The notes under the pieces were generated by a model. It was given only the letters and a program-made list of their open reading frames with translations. It was not told the origin of the DNA and searched no databases. A program made the position numbers and the translations under genes. A stretch of DNA of 34,241 nt. Source: Bacteroidota bacterium (GTDB lineage: Bacteria > Bacteroidota > Bacteroidia > Chitinophagales > Chitinophagaceae). The stretch spans positions 1 to 34,241 of the forward strand of contig CANHJA010000001.1 of NCBI GenBank assembly GCA_947460795.1. The letters run 5' to 3'. Shown piece by piece: positions 8,423 to 17,688 of the stretch (positions are counted from its first letter, which is position 1; every line of letters begins with the position of its first letter).

Positions 8423-9679
8423 TTGCAAGTCATACTTTTTATATTTTATTGTGTTCTCTTTTCTTATTTTTTTTATATTTATAAATTAGATAGTAATACT
8501 GGACTTTCAATAAAAATAATTGTAGGGCTTTTTTTATTTAAAATTGTTGGAGGATGTATTAACTTATATGTGCATTACAACGATTATATCACCAATGATA
8601 TCGGTTTTTATTTTGAGCAATCTGTTCATGAATTAGCGAATATGAAATATAATCCCATTGCTTTTTTAAAAGAATGGTTATTTAATTGGGGCGATTCGTC
8701 AGGGAAATTAAACATGTTTGAAAAAGAAAACATGTCTTTTTGGAGTTCTATAGGAATGCAGGTGCATTATAAATACATGACATTGGCCAATATTTTTTCA
8801 TTGGGTAATATTTATGTAGATGTTATTTTATTTAATGTTATGTATTTTATTGGTCAGCTGTATTTGTACAAAACACTTTATTTAAACGCACCTCATAAAA
8901 AATATCTATTTTTAGTTGTAGTATTTTTAATTCCTTCTGTTGTTTTTTGGTGCAGTGGTATCCACAAAGACGGCATCATTCTTTCATGTATTGGCTTTAT
9001 TTCTTACTCTATAAATCAATTTCTAGCAACTAAAAACAGCTTGAAGTTATTTGTTGGTATTTTATTTTTAAGCCTACTTTTTATAACACGATATTTTTAT
9101 TTGTTATGTATTTTTCTACCAATAATGCTTTGGATATTCACAAATAAATCGAAATACAAATTGACGATTTTTAGTGTAACTTATTTACTAGCTTTTATTA
9201 TTTTATTTAATGTCAATTCGCTTTTTCCTGCTATTAAACCATTAGAATTAATTTCTAATAAACAAAAGGATTTTATAAATTTGATAGGGTATTCTGATAT
9301 GGAAACTCCTTTATTAGAAAATAATTTTATGAGTTATGTGAAAAATTTTCCAACCGCTCTAAACCATATATTTTTAAAGCCTTCATTTCATTACAACGAA
9401 TATTTTAAATATAAAATCTCCGCTTTAGATTCTTGGCTTGTTTTCAGCTTGATTATATTATTCAGCGTTTATATCAAAAGAAAAAATCTACACAATGGAT
9501 TTTTCCTTTTTTTATTATTTTTTGGGTCAACAGTCTATTTGTTCATTGGTTATACGATTCCCAATGCTGGAGCATTAGTAAGATATAAAAGTGAATTCAC
9601 AGTGGTTTTATTATCTGCATTAGTGGGCTTAAGTGAAGTTCCTTTTTTGAAAAGAATGTATTCTAAAGATATTATTTAG
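8423..9679 (+). CDS. Polytopic membrane protein of unknown function
   Basis: A 418-aa protein with roughly ten hydrophobic segments. I do not recognise the family. After TM2 there is an acidic, aromatic loop ([17 protein letters not shown], about residues 51-67), and a loop near the middle reads SGIHKDG. Both features are reminiscent of GT-C transferases or O-antigen polymerase-like proteins, but this is only resemblance. The start is TTG at 8423, 17 nt after the cyclophilin stop; it opens directly into the first membrane helix and no nearby in-frame ATG gives a sensible protein. Its 3' end overlaps the convergent DPM1-like glycosyltransferase by 8 nt, so a glycan role is plausible but unproven. 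Confidence 0.7.
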   Translation: MQVILFIFYCVLFSYFFYIYKLDSNTGLSIKIIVGLFLFKIVGGCINLYVHYNDYITNDIGFYFEQSVHELANMKYNPIAFLKEWLFNWGDSSGKLNMFEKENMSFWSSIGMQVHYKYMTLANIFSLGNIYVDVILFNVMYFIGQLYLYKTLYLNAPHKKYLFLVVVFLIPSVVFWCSGIHKDGIILSCIGFISYSINQFLATKNSLKLFVGILFLSLLFITRYFYLLCIFLPIMLWIFTNKSKYKLTIFSVTYLLAFIILFNVNSLFPAIKPLELISNKQKDFINLIGYSDMETPLLENNFMSYVKNFPTALNHIFLKPSFHYNEYFKYKISALDSWLVFSLIILFSVYIKRKNLHNGFFLFLLFFGSTVYLFIGYTIPNAGALVRYKSEFTVVLLSALVGLSEVPFLKRMYSKDII

Positions 9680-10388
9680 CTTTAAAAAGGCCATATTTTA
9701 AAATGCAATAAATAGCTCTGAAGCCATCTTTCCAGCCAATTTTTTTACCTTCTTCATATGTTCTTCCATAATAGGAAATACCTAATTCGTATATTCTTAT
9801 GTTTTTTATTCTAGATAATTTTGCCGTAATCTCAGGTTCGAAACCAAATCTATTTTCTGTTAAATTTAATGATTGAAAAATATCTCTGCGAACAATTTTA
9901 TAGCATGTTTCCATGTCTGTTAAATTCAAATTGGTAAACATATTTGATAATTTAGTCAAAAACTTATTTCCAATACTGTGCCAATAAAATAAAATACGAT
10001 GGGGTTTTCCTCCTATAAATCTTGAGCCATAAACAACATCAGCGAAACCATTTACAATTGGTTTAAGCAACAAGTTGTATTCTTCGGGGTCATATTCTAA
10101 GTCGGCATCTTGTATGATAATGTAGTCACCCGTTGCCTTTTGAATGCCAGTTCGAATGGCAGCCCCTTTTCCTTGATTGTATGAATGTTTATAGTACGTA
10201 ATCGTTATTTCAGGATTTTCTGCTTGGTATTTAATGATAGATTCTTCAGTATTGTCATTAGAAAAATCGTTGACAATAATCAATTCACGTTCAATATTAT
10301 GAATTAATTCAACCGATTTAATTTTATTTAAAATAAGATGAATTGTTGAACCTTCATTGTAGGCTGGAATAATGATGCTTAATTTCAT
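9672..10388 (-). CDS. GT2 glycosyltransferase, dolichyl-phosphate mannosyltransferase (DPM1)-like
   Basis: A 238-aa GT-A fold enzyme. IIPAYNEG is near residues 6-13, VNDFSNDNT follows, and a DAD metal site sits in [19 protein letters not shown] segment and the ETCYK motif are typical of DPM1-like polyprenyl-phosphate glycosyltransferases. It probably loads a sugar onto polyprenyl phosphate at the cytoplasmic membrane face. No membrane helix is visible, so it would be peripheral. It is convergent with the orphan membrane protein, whose stop it overlaps. It differs from the GT2 at 4022-4774 and is not a recent copy. The sugar donor is unknown. Confidence 0.85.
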   Translation of the reverse strand: MKLSIIIPAYNEGSTIHLILNKIKSVELIHNIERELIIVNDFSNDNTEESIIKYQAENPEITITYYKHSYNQGKGAAIRTGIQKATGDYIIIQDADLEYDPEEYNLLLKPIVNGFADVVYGSRFIGGKPHRILFYWHSIGNKFLTKLSNMFTNLNLTDMETCYKIVRRDIFQSLNLTENRFGFEPEITAKLSRIKNIRIYELGISYYGRTYEEGKKIGWKDGFRAIYCILKYGLFKAK

Positions 10389-10443
10389 ATAATGGGATGC
10401 TGTTTTGCAAATTCTATTTTGTTACTTTGTAAAAATATGTTAA

Positions 10444-10791
10444 ATGAGTAAATTAGTAAAAGAATTTAATGATTATAGAGAAAAAATGAATGAGGTTATT
10501 TTAGGTAAACAAAATAAAGTGCTGGGACGATTGTTTAACTTAGATACCAATACCTACATGGAAGGTGCGATAGATGTAAAAACAAAAGAAATGTTAGGAC
10601 TTGTAGCTTCAATGGTTTTGCGATGTGATGATTGTATAAAATACCATGTGTTACAATGCCATAAAGTTGGAGTAACTACAGAGCAATTGTATGAAATTTT
10701 TGCAGTTGCTAATATTGTAGGAGGTACGATTGTTATACCGCATACTCGACGAGCCGCTGAGTTTTGGGAAGAGTTAATAAATGAAAATTAA
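10444..10791 (+). CDS. Carboxymuconolactone decarboxylase/AhpD-like protein
   Basis: A 115-aa all-helical protein of the CMD family. It carries the complete AhpD-type signature E-x11-C-x2-C-x3-H: E49, C61, C64 and H68 (RCDDCIKYH). This predicts a redox-active cysteine pair, as in peroxidase or disulfide-reductase members, rather than a true gamma-carboxymuconolactone decarboxylase. No peroxiredoxin gene is adjacent, so the partner is unknown. It is transcribed alone, divergent from the GT2 gene, with a possible imperfect -7 (TTACTTTG, 10422-10429) and a strong terminator after its stop. Confidence 0.88.
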   Translation: MSKLVKEFNDYREKMNEVILGKQNKVLGRLFNLDTNTYMEGAIDVKTKEMLGLVASMVLRCDDCIKYHVLQCHKVGVTTEQLYEIFAVANIVGGTIVIPHTRRAAEFWEELINEN

Positions 10792-10824
10792 CGTTAATTA
10801 CTCTTTTATTATCTAAAAAGAAAA

Positions 10825-10861
10825 TCCAAATTCCTTTAAGTTTTATACTGAGGAATTTGGA
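10825..10861. terminator. Bidirectional terminator between AhpD-like gene and pfkB-family gene
   Basis: A perfect 11-bp inverted repeat: TCCAAATTCCT (10825-10835) and AGGAATTTGGA (10851-10861), with a 15-nt loop. A-rich sequence precedes it (10816-10824) and T-rich sequence follows it (10862-10873), so it can serve both convergent genes. Confidence 0.8.
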
Positions 10862-10887
10862 CTTTCATTCTTTTGATTTTTAGTAGC

Positions 10888-11814
10888 TTAAGCCACGATA
10901 TCAATATCAAAATTAACTAAATCAACAAATTGATTTAATCGGTTCATTACATCTTCATTGGTGATTTCTGTTAATCGCTCAGTACCAAATTTTTCCACTA
11001 CGAAGCTTGCCATTGCAGAGCCTACTATAATTGCCGTTTTCATGTTTTCAAAAGAAATATCTTTAGTTTGTGCTAAATGTCCAATGAATCCACCCGCAAA
11101 TGTATCCCCAGCACCTGTTGGGTCAAACACATCTTCTAATGGTAATGCTGGAGCAAAGAAAACTTGTTTTTCATGAAACAATAAAGCTCCATGTTCACCT
11201 TTTTTAATGATTACATACTTAGGCCCCATTTCCATAATTTTTTGAGCAGCTTTCACTAATGAATACTCACCACTTAGTTGACGAGCTTCTCCATCGTTTA
11301 CCATTATTAAATCAACCATTTTAATTGTTTTCATTAATTCGTCCATGGCAATATCCATCCAAAAATTCATGGTATCCATGATAATTAATTTAGGACGATT
11401 TTTCAATTGCTCAATAATTTGACGTTGCAATGAAGGCATTAAGTTGCCCAACATTAAAAACTCACAATCTTGGTAACTCTCAGGAACTTTTGGATCAAAC
11501 TTTTCCAATACGTTTAAATCTGTAATCAATGTATCTCGAGTATTCATATCCATATGATATTTTCCACTCCAGAAAAAAGATTTTTCATCTTTCAAAACTT
11601 CAACCCCTTCAAATTGAACACCACGAGCGCTCAACGCATCCAATTCTCCCTGAGGAAAATCTCCTCCAATAATGGAAATTTGTTTAATTGGCTGTGTAAA
11701 ATGAGAAGCACTCCAAGCTGCATAGGTAGCGGATCCTCCAATAATTTTATCTGTTTTTCCAAATGGTGTTTCAATAGCATCAAAAGCCATTGTACCTGCA
11801 ATCATTAATGACAT
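10888..11814 (-). CDS. PfkB-family carbohydrate/nucleoside kinase
   Basis: A 308-aa ribokinase-fold kinase that would phosphorylate a sugar or nucleoside with ATP in the cytoplasm. The N-terminal GGSATYAAW stretch matches the substrate-binding GG region. The C-terminal DPTGAGDTFAGGF carries the anion hole and the catalytic aspartate of PfkB signature 2. The substrate cannot be assigned; no sugar-utilisation genes are adjacent. A strong promoter with a 19-nt spacer lies 17 nt upstream of the ATG, and a bidirectional terminator follows the stop, so it is a single-gene unit. Confidence 0.9.
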   Translation of the reverse strand: MSLMIAGTMAFDAIETPFGKTDKIIGGSATYAAWSASHFTQPIKQISIIGGDFPQGELDALSARGVQFEGVEVLKDEKSFFWSGKYHMDMNTRDTLITDLNVLEKFDPKVPESYQDCEFLMLGNLMPSLQRQIIEQLKNRPKLIIMDTMNFWMDIAMDELMKTIKMVDLIMVNDGEARQLSGEYSLVKAAQKIMEMGPKYVIIKKGEHGALLFHEKQVFFAPALPLEDVFDPTGAGDTFAGGFIGHLAQTKDISFENMKTAIIVGSAMASFVVEKFGTERLTEITNEDVMNRLNQFVDLVNFDIDIVA

Positions 11815-11831
11815 AGTAAAATAAATTTTTG

Positions 11832-11861
11832 CAAAGTTAACTCTTGCGGTTAGCTTATCAA
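11832..11861 (-). promoter_or_regulatory. Promoter of the pfkB-family gene
   Basis: Reading the minus strand, TTG at 11861-11859 is followed by 19 nt and then TAACTTTG at 11839-11832. This is a full match to the Bacteroidota -33/-7 pattern, and the ATG lies 17 nt beyond. Confidence 0.8.
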
Positions 11862-11888
11862 ATATTTAAAGAAGGAATTAAACACACG

Positions 11889-13088
11889 TTATTCAGCCTT
11901 TTTATTAATTATAATGATTTTTTCATTCTTAAAATTGGTTGTCACAAACAAATAAAGATCTCCACCATCTTTAATCCCTAATTTCTTCCTTACCTCATTC
12001 GTAGAAATCGGGAAATTTCGAACAGCAATATTAGCTTGCATTTCAGGAATCATTCGAGCTATTTCTTTTTTGTCAAATTTTGTTATGGCATCAATTTTAA
12101 ATGTTCGACCCGGAAAATTTTCAATTAAATTCTCAGAAGTATATAAATGTGTGTGCGGATGCAATTTTTTTAATCCCAATTGTTGTCCAATTATTTTAAA
12201 CGCACCCGCTTTCATTATAGAAGCATTGGGTTCATATAAATAATAGAGTGGTTCAGCATATTCAGAAATTGTTTGTTTTTCATCTTTCAAATAATAATCA
12301 AAAATTTGCTTTCCTTTTTTATCAAAGTTAATAGTGGTTATTTTTATTTCATTTTCATATCCTTTTTCTAATAGAAAAAGCAATTCTTTGCATTCATTAT
12401 CTACTGAAATTACATGTACTTCTTTTACAAATTTTAATTCGGCAATCGCTTTGGAAATATCGAGTAGAGGAGAGGTTTTAATTAAAATTTTGGATGAAAG
12501 AGTAAATAATTTATCTAAAATTGAAACTACATTGGGTTCATATTCAGTTAATGAAACAACTTTATTTCCTTGCTCATTTCTTCGAGCTGGATCAATGTAA
12601 ATTAAATCAACTTTCTCATTAAATTCATTGATAAAATCAATGCTATCAATGCCTACAGCTATTTTTACATTCGTTTGATTGAGTACAAAAAAATTATGTA
12701 AATCTATTTCTGCTAATTCTTGGTTTCGTTCTATTAAAATGCCCTGCTCAAACTGTTTGGCAATAAATAAGCTGTCAATGCCCATGCCGGTAGTTAAGTC
12801 GATAAAGGTTTTTCCTTTTAATAAACTGGCTTTGTAATTGGCGGTAATTTCAGAAGAACTTTGTTCTAAACTCAAGGATACAGGAAAAATAATTTCATTG
12901 CAATTATAGATCGAAGGTAATTTTTTTTGAATTTTTTTCCTGCTTAAAACTTGGTGCCTTATTTTTTTATCAATCGATAAATTGGAAGAAATATCTTGAT
13001 TGATAGTTTCTATTTTTAAAATTTGTTCTTGTTCTAAACGAGTTAAAGCAATTTTTGAATTAAAAAAAGGGGACTGTAAATCTAACAT
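11889..13088 (-). CDS. PG_1098-type class I methyltransferase (ferredoxin-like and THUMP-like domains)
   Basis: A 399-aa protein. An N-terminal helical part of about 90 residues leads into a Rossmann SAM domain with motif I DLTTGMGIDS and motif IV YIDPARRNEQG. The C-terminal half fits the ferredoxin-like and THUMP-like domains described for the Porphyromonas PG_1098 family, which suggests an RNA substrate. It ends with a YLFVTTNFKNEK strand followed by a short lysine-rich tail. The upstream CCG-domain gene stops 49 nt away on the same strand, so it may be the distal gene of that unit. Function beyond probable RNA methylation is not known. Confidence 0.8.
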   Translation of the reverse strand: MLDLQSPFFNSKIALTRLEQEQILKIETINQDISSNLSIDKKIRHQVLSRKKIQKKLPSIYNCNEIIFPVSLSLEQSSSEITANYKASLLKGKTFIDLTTGMGIDSLFIAKQFEQGILIERNQELAEIDLHNFFVLNQTNVKIAVGIDSIDFINEFNEKVDLIYIDPARRNEQGNKVVSLTEYEPNVVSILDKLFTLSSKILIKTSPLLDISKAIAELKFVKEVHVISVDNECKELLFLLEKGYENEIKITTINFDKKGKQIFDYYLKDEKQTISEYAEPLYYLYEPNASIMKAGAFKIIGQQLGLKKLHPHTHLYTSENLIENFPGRTFKIDAITKFDKKEIARMIPEMQANIAVRNFPISTNEVRKKLGIKDGGDLYLFVTTNFKNEKIIIINKKAE

Positions 13089-13136
13089 TTCTCTCTAATT
13101 GTTATTGATAGTCTTATAGACTTTGAAGCAAATGAA

Positions 13137-13913
13137 TTATAAATTTCTTGCTACAATTTCTGCAATATCCAATACTTGTATTTCATCTTCCTTTTCGTTG
13201 TTTTTAACCCCATCATTTAACATGGTTAAACAAAATGGACAATTGGAAGCAACTACTGTTGCTCCTGTTTCTAAAACATCTTTTGTGCGTTCCATATTGA
13301 TGCGAATACTTCCAGGTTCATCTTCTTTAAACATTTGAGCGCCACCTGCACCACAACATAAACCATTTGTTTTACAACGTTTCATTTCCACCAATTCTGC
13401 ATCCAATGTTTGCAAAACTTCTCTAGGAGCTTCATAAATATTGTTTGCACGACCTAAATAACAACTATCATGATACGTGATTTTTTTTCCTTTAAACTCG
13501 CCACCGTCTTTTGTTTTTAATTTACCTTCATTTATTAATTGTTGTAAATAAACAGCATGTGAAATAACTTCATAATTACCTCCCAATTCTGGGTATTCAT
13601 TTTTTAAGGTATTAAAACAATGAGGACAAGTTGTAACAATTTTTTGTACGCCATACATATTCATTAATTGAATATTGTTGTACGCCATCATTTGAAATAA
13701 AAATTCATTTCCTGCACGACGAGCTGGATCACCTGTACAACCTTCTTCTTTGCCCAAAATAGCAAATTTAGTTCCTACATGATTTAATATTTCTACAAAA
13801 GCTTTTGTTACTTTTTGTGCTCTGGCATCAAAACTACCAGCACATCCAACCCAAAAAAGGATTTCTGGTGTTTCATTGTTTGCTTGAAATTCGGCGTATG
13901 TTCTAACTGTCAT
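13137..13913 (-). CDS. CCG-domain iron-sulfur oxidoreductase subunit (HdrB/GlpC/LldE-like)
   Basis: A 258-aa protein with two CCG cysteine-rich domains, which in heterodisulfide reductase HdrB bind noncubane [4Fe-4S] clusters. Domain 1 uses C24, C59, C96 and C99; its centre reads EGCTGD, with one cysteine in place of the usual pair. Domain 2 uses C151, C186-C187 (LCCGAGG), C225 and C228. The upstream gene, 45 nt away, encodes a membrane protein with two [4Fe-4S] ferredoxin motifs, so the two form an electron-transfer complex at the inner membrane. The donor is not encoded here. In other bacteria related proteins link ETF or lactate/glycolate oxidation to menaquinone. Confidence 0.88.
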   Translation of the reverse strand: MTVRTYAEFQANNETPEILFWVGCAGSFDARAQKVTKAFVEILNHVGTKFAILGKEEGCTGDPARRAGNEFLFQMMAYNNIQLMNMYGVQKIVTTCPHCFNTLKNEYPELGGNYEVISHAVYLQQLINEGKLKTKDGGEFKGKKITYHDSCYLGRANNIYEAPREVLQTLDAELVEMKRCKTNGLCCGAGGAQMFKEDEPGSIRINMERTKDVLETGATVVASNCPFCLTMLNDGVKNNEKEDEIQVLDIAEIVARNL

Positions 13914-13958
13914 TTTTATAATTTTTTTATTTTTTCAATGGAATTTTAGTTTCTAAAT

Positions 13959-15275
13959 TTAATTATTTGTCCAAGCATCTCTGTCATCCGGACTAAATTT
14001 CCATGGGGCCATGTTATTTTCAATATTGCTGAACATTCCATTCCACTCTTGTGGAGCATTGCTTTCTTCCATTACCAAATTTCTGCGTAATTGCATAATA
14101 ATGTCTAATGGTGAAATTGAAACTGGGCATTCTTGTACACACGCATTGCAAGTTGTACATGCACGAAGCTCTTCTACAGTAATGTAATCATGCAACAATG
14201 TTTTGCTGTCGTCTTTAAATTCTTTGTTTATATTGATGTTTTTACCAACTTCTTCTAATCTATCACGAGTAGCCATCATTATTTTTCGAGGAGATAATTT
14301 TTTATCAGTTATGTTGGCAGGACAAGCTGCTGAGCATCTTCCACATTCTGTGCAACTATATGCATCCATCAAATTTTTCCAACTTAAATCAAATACATCT
14401 TTCGCACCAAATTTCATTACTGCATTGGCATCTGTTCCAGTAGGAGCTAGCTCGGGTTGCATCATGTATAATACTTCATTTTGAATTTCAGGCATATTCG
14501 CAATTTTACCTTTTGCATCCAGTCGAGCATAAAATGCATTCGGAAACGCAAGAATTACATGCAAATGTTTCGAATAAGGTAAATAATTCATGAATAGGAA
14601 AATACCTATGATGTGCATCCACCAAGAAGCACGTTCAATACCCATTAATGACCCTTCGCCCAATCCGCTAAAAATAGGTGCAATGAATTGAGAAATCCAA
14701 AAAGGAGAAGTTTGTGTGTAATGTTCAGCATGTAAGACTTGTAAATTAATATCAACTGCGTTCATGATTAAAAACAAACTCATCAATACGATTTCAAATA
14801 CCAAAATTAAATTGGCGTCGTTTCTTGGTTGTGCTTCCAATAATTCACCTCTATTTAAGCGATTTACTTTCGTTACATTTCTTCTAATTGCGAAAATTAC
14901 GCAAGCTACTAATACTAAAAGCGCTAATATCTCAAAACAACCTATTAGGAAATCATAAAAACCGCCCAATAATGGAGCAAATAATCGATGATGGCCCGTA
15001 ATTCCATCTAAAATAATTTCAACAATTTCTATATTTATGATAATAAAACCTACATAAACAAAAAGATGTAAAACAGCCACTAATGGGTTTGAAAACATCT
15101 TTTTTTGACCTAATGCATTCATCATTACATTTTGCCACCGCTGTTTTGGTTGGTCAGTTAAATCTTCGTCTTTTCCTAATAAAATATTCCTGCGAATTTC
15201 CATTACTTTTTTTGAAAATAAGAAAATGGCAATTGCAGAAATAATAATAAATGCTATTTGTTGAATAATCATCAT
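13959..15275 (-). CDS. Membrane-bound 4Fe-4S dicluster oxidoreductase subunit (HdrDE-like, quinone-facing)
   Basis: A 438-aa protein. The N-terminal half has about six hydrophobic segments resembling a NarI-type cytochrome b subunit, with several histidines near helix ends. The soluble C-terminal half holds two ferredoxin motifs: C308, C311, C314, C318 and C373, C376, C379, C383, each followed by proline. It likely passes electrons to menaquinone, with the downstream CCG-domain protein as partner. It heads a two- or three-gene unit behind a consensus promoter at 15308-15337. An ETF:menaquinone role is plausible from homologous gene pairs but cannot be shown here. Confidence 0.87.
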   Translation of the reverse strand: MMIIQQIAFIIISAIAIFLFSKKVMEIRRNILLGKDEDLTDQPKQRWQNVMMNALGQKKMFSNPLVAVLHLFVYVGFIIINIEIVEIILDGITGHHRLFAPLLGGFYDFLIGCFEILALLVLVACVIFAIRRNVTKVNRLNRGELLEAQPRNDANLILVFEIVLMSLFLIMNAVDINLQVLHAEHYTQTSPFWISQFIAPIFSGLGEGSLMGIERASWWMHIIGIFLFMNYLPYSKHLHVILAFPNAFYARLDAKGKIANMPEIQNEVLYMMQPELAPTGTDANAVMKFGAKDVFDLSWKNLMDAYSCTECGRCSAACPANITDKKLSPRKIMMATRDRLEEVGKNININKEFKDDSKTLLHDYITVEELRACTTCNACVQECPVSISPLDIIMQLRRNLVMEESNAPQEWNGMFSNIENNMAPWKFSPDDRDAWTNN

Positions 15276-15307
15276 ATAAATAAATTAGTATAGCTTTTAG
15301 CTGACTA

Positions 15308-15337
15308 CAAAAATAATCGGAATGTTTACAATTGCAA
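15308..15337 (-). promoter_or_regulatory. Promoter of the membrane Fe-S oxidoreductase operon
   Basis: On the minus strand, TTG (15337-15335) is followed by a 19-nt spacer and TATTTTTG (15315-15308), a full match to TAnnTTTG. The leader to the ATG at 15275 is about 25 nt. Confidence 0.75.
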
Positions 15338-15532
15338 TCATTTTATTTATATAAAATTCAATAATTTACGTATTAAATTTAAATGGTTAGTAAAATGAAA
15401 GTAATTAAAGTATTAACAGCCTATAAATATTGATTTATAAGCAACTTTTAGTTCAATTTTTACTGGTATTCATTTTAATTGATAGACTATTGAATTTTAT
15501 TTTTTTGAGATCTGAAAACAAATAAAATTCTT

Positions 15533-15540
15533 TACTTTTG
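15533..15540 (+). promoter_or_regulatory. -7 element that decides the start of the phosphoribosyltransferase gene
   Basis: TACTTTTG fits TAnnTTTG fully. The in-frame TTG at 15538-15540 is part of this promoter element and lies upstream of transcription, so translation must start at the ATG at 15565. The nearest upstream TTG (15505-15507) has a 25-nt spacer, so the -33 element is unclear. Confidence 0.6.
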
Positions 15541-15564
15541 AAGCTCCAAACAAGAAAATATAAT

Positions 15565-16059
15565 ATGCCTCATATACAATTGTTAGATTCGTCAAAAGCT
15601 CAACAAATCATTAAGCGCATGGCTTATGAAATTTATGAAAATAATATTGATGAAAAAGAAATTACCCTAATTGGCATACAAGAAAGAGGTGTAGATATTG
15701 CTCATCTATTACAAAAAGAAATTGAGGAGATTTCAAAACTAAAAATAGTGACCGCTAGCATCGACATCGATAAAAACAACCCTTTAAATCCTAAAATCAC
15801 AGATAAAATTAAAATTGCAAACAAAAATATTATTGTTGTAGATGATGTAGCGAATTCTGGTAAAACGATATTGTATGCCTTGAAATGCCTTTTGCATGAG
15901 ATTCCTAAAAAAATTCAAATAGCGGTTTTAATTGATAGAAAACACAAATTATTTCCTATATCCTCTGATTTCATAGGCATGCAAATTTCTACCACGTTGA
16001 AAGAGCATATCAAAGTGATCGTAGAAAAAGGGAATATTGTTGCAGCGATTTTAGAATAA
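15565..16059 (+). CDS. PyrR-like phosphoribosyltransferase
   Basis: A 164-aa type I phosphoribosyltransferase. The 13-residue PRPP loop IIVVDDVANSGKT lies at 89-101 and a flexible-loop start RGVDIA at 41-46. Size and motif layout fit the PyrR/uracil PRTase group. I place the start at ATG 15565, not at the in-frame TTG 15538, which lies inside a -7 promoter element. It sits alone between divergent and convergent genes, with no pyrimidine biosynthesis neighbours, so a regulatory role as in Bacillus PyrR cannot be claimed. It could be a salvage enzyme. Confidence 0.82.
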   Translation: MPHIQLLDSSKAQQIIKRMAYEIYENNIDEKEITLIGIQERGVDIAHLLQKEIEEISKLKIVTASIDIDKNNPLNPKITDKIKIANKNIIVVDDVANSGKTILYALKCLLHEIPKKIQIAVLIDRKHKLFPISSDFIGMQISTTLKEHIKVIVEKGNIVAAILE

Positions 16060-16105
16060 TTTTATTGTAGATATTCATAAGATTGGATTGCTTTTCACGA
16101 ACTAT

Positions 16106-17641
16106 TTATTCAGTTTCTTTTTTCATGCCAAATTTTTCTCGAATCTTATCAAACTTTTTATCATTCCAATTAATTAATATGTAGAAATATTCCTTTACTT
16201 TTTCAGGATTTTTTTCTACATAATCTTTAAACTGACTATAAATATCATGATGAAATAATGTGATAAAAACATAGCATTCTAAATATCCCATTTTTTGCAT
16301 TGCCCGAGCAAAAGGGAAATATTCTTTGTCTGTTTTATTCAACATTTTTTTCCAAGAATATATTTCTGCGTATTTTTCAATTGATTTTTCATTCGGCTTT
16401 CGTATCCCTAAACTGTCGTATTTATTAAAAACATCCGCTTTGGTTTCTTGGTAATGCCACCAAGGAGTTTTCTTTTCCGCTACAATTTCTTCAAAATTAT
16501 AAATTGTACTAATCGGGAAAACCTCTCTACTAATCCATTGATTGTCAAATTGAGTTCCAGATTTATTTACTGAGCGCTTTAAAAATGCAAAAAATTGATG
16601 TTCCGGATAAACCATAATGGCTTCTATAATGTGTGAAGCGGCTTCTGTATAATTCCCAACTGAATAATTATATAAAGCGAGTTTCTCAAATGCATCGGGT
16701 AAATTAGGATTTATATAGGTAGCCGTTTGAAATTCTTTAATGGCTGCCGTGTCGTTGTTTAAAAGAAAATAACAATTTCCTAAATAAATATGGGCGTTGT
16801 AAAATGGAGGGTATATTTCAATTGTCTTTTGCAACAAAGAGGTTGCTAAAGGAACATTTCTTGCATGAAATTCTACTAACGCTTCATGGTATAAATCGAG
16901 GGCTTCATCGGGTGCAAATAAATCAGTATTAATTGTATCTATTAAAAATGTTCTTAAATAATAGGATGCTGAATCTACTATATTTAATTGTCTTGTTGCT
17001 TTTCTACAATTTTGTAAAAAATCATATTGATATGTTTCGTAAGGAATTATTGCCAAACTTTCTAGGGTCTCTGCTTCTCCTCTTAAATCTTTAAATGCTC
17101 TTTTTAATTCTTTCGAATCTCCATTTGGTTCGTTTTCTAGTAAGTTACTTTTATTGCTAGAAGTGTCATTTTCTTCTTCAATATCAAAAGGTGTTTGAGA
17201 TGAAAAATCTTTTTCTATTTTGCTCGATTTTTTATTTGATGGTTCATTATCTCTATTTAATCCAAAATCGGATAGTGTTGCTGGCTTTTTACTGATATAT
17301 TGAAGGGTGTCATTGGTTTCAAAGCCATCTGTTGTATCTTGTTCAATATTAGCAGTTTTAGAAGTAGGAATGCCCTCCAGGATGTATGCTTTTTTAATAT
17401 CTCGCAATACTTGACGTTGTACTTGGACCAATGCTTCATGGTAATAAGCATCGTTTGGATGCTCTTTTACTAAATCTTTTAAAATTCGTTCTCCTTCGTA
17501 AATTTTAAAGTTGTTGAGTAATTTTTTTGCCCTAATAACTCTTCTTTTCTCCGAATCTGGTATTTTAGGGTCTACTACTTTCTGCGCAAATCCTAAGTTG
17601 GATATTAAAAAAAGTAACGTATATAAAAGTAGGTGCTTCAT
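16106..17641 (-). CDS. Exported TPR-repeat protein of unknown function
   Basis: A 511-aa protein from the ATG at 17641. That start gives a clean signal peptide (MKHLLLYTLLFLISNLGFAQ), whereas an upstream in-frame ATG at 17677 would add twelve non-signal residues. A serine/asparagine-rich, charged linker (about residues 90-160) separates an N-terminal helical pair from several TPR-like repeats around residues 245-345 (for example YNAHIYLGNCYFLLNNDTAA). No enzymatic motif is visible. It is the last gene of the lptFG-like, PAP2-KdsB unit, 47 nt after the fusion gene, which hints at a periplasmic or outer-membrane scaffold role in envelope assembly. This role is inferred from position only. Confidence 0.75.
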   Translation of the reverse strand: MKHLLLYTLLFLISNLGFAQKVVDPKIPDSEKRRVIRAKKLLNNFKIYEGERILKDLVKEHPNDAYYHEALVQVQRQVLRDIKKAYILEGIPTSKTANIEQDTTDGFETNDTLQYISKKPATLSDFGLNRDNEPSNKKSSKIEKDFSSQTPFDIEEENDTSSNKSNLLENEPNGDSKELKRAFKDLRGEAETLESLAIIPYETYQYDFLQNCRKATRQLNIVDSASYYLRTFLIDTINTDLFAPDEALDLYHEALVEFHARNVPLATSLLQKTIEIYPPFYNAHIYLGNCYFLLNNDTAAIKEFQTATYINPNLPDAFEKLALYNYSVGNYTEAASHIIEAIMVYPEHQFFAFLKRSVNKSGTQFDNQWISREVFPISTIYNFEEIVAEKKTPWWHYQETKADVFNKYDSLGIRKPNEKSIEKYAEIYSWKKMLNKTDKEYFPFARAMQKMGYLECYVFITLFHHDIYSQFKDYVEKNPEKVKEYFYILINWNDKKFDKIREKFGMKKETE

Positions 17642-17688
17642 TAATTTGACAGTAAAAAACTGTTCACAAAATAACATTTTTTATTTTA

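Noticed and set aside
14203..14484. Plus-strand ORF within the membrane Fe-S gene
   Set aside because: It is antisense to the ferredoxin motifs, whose conservation shows that the minus strand is coding.
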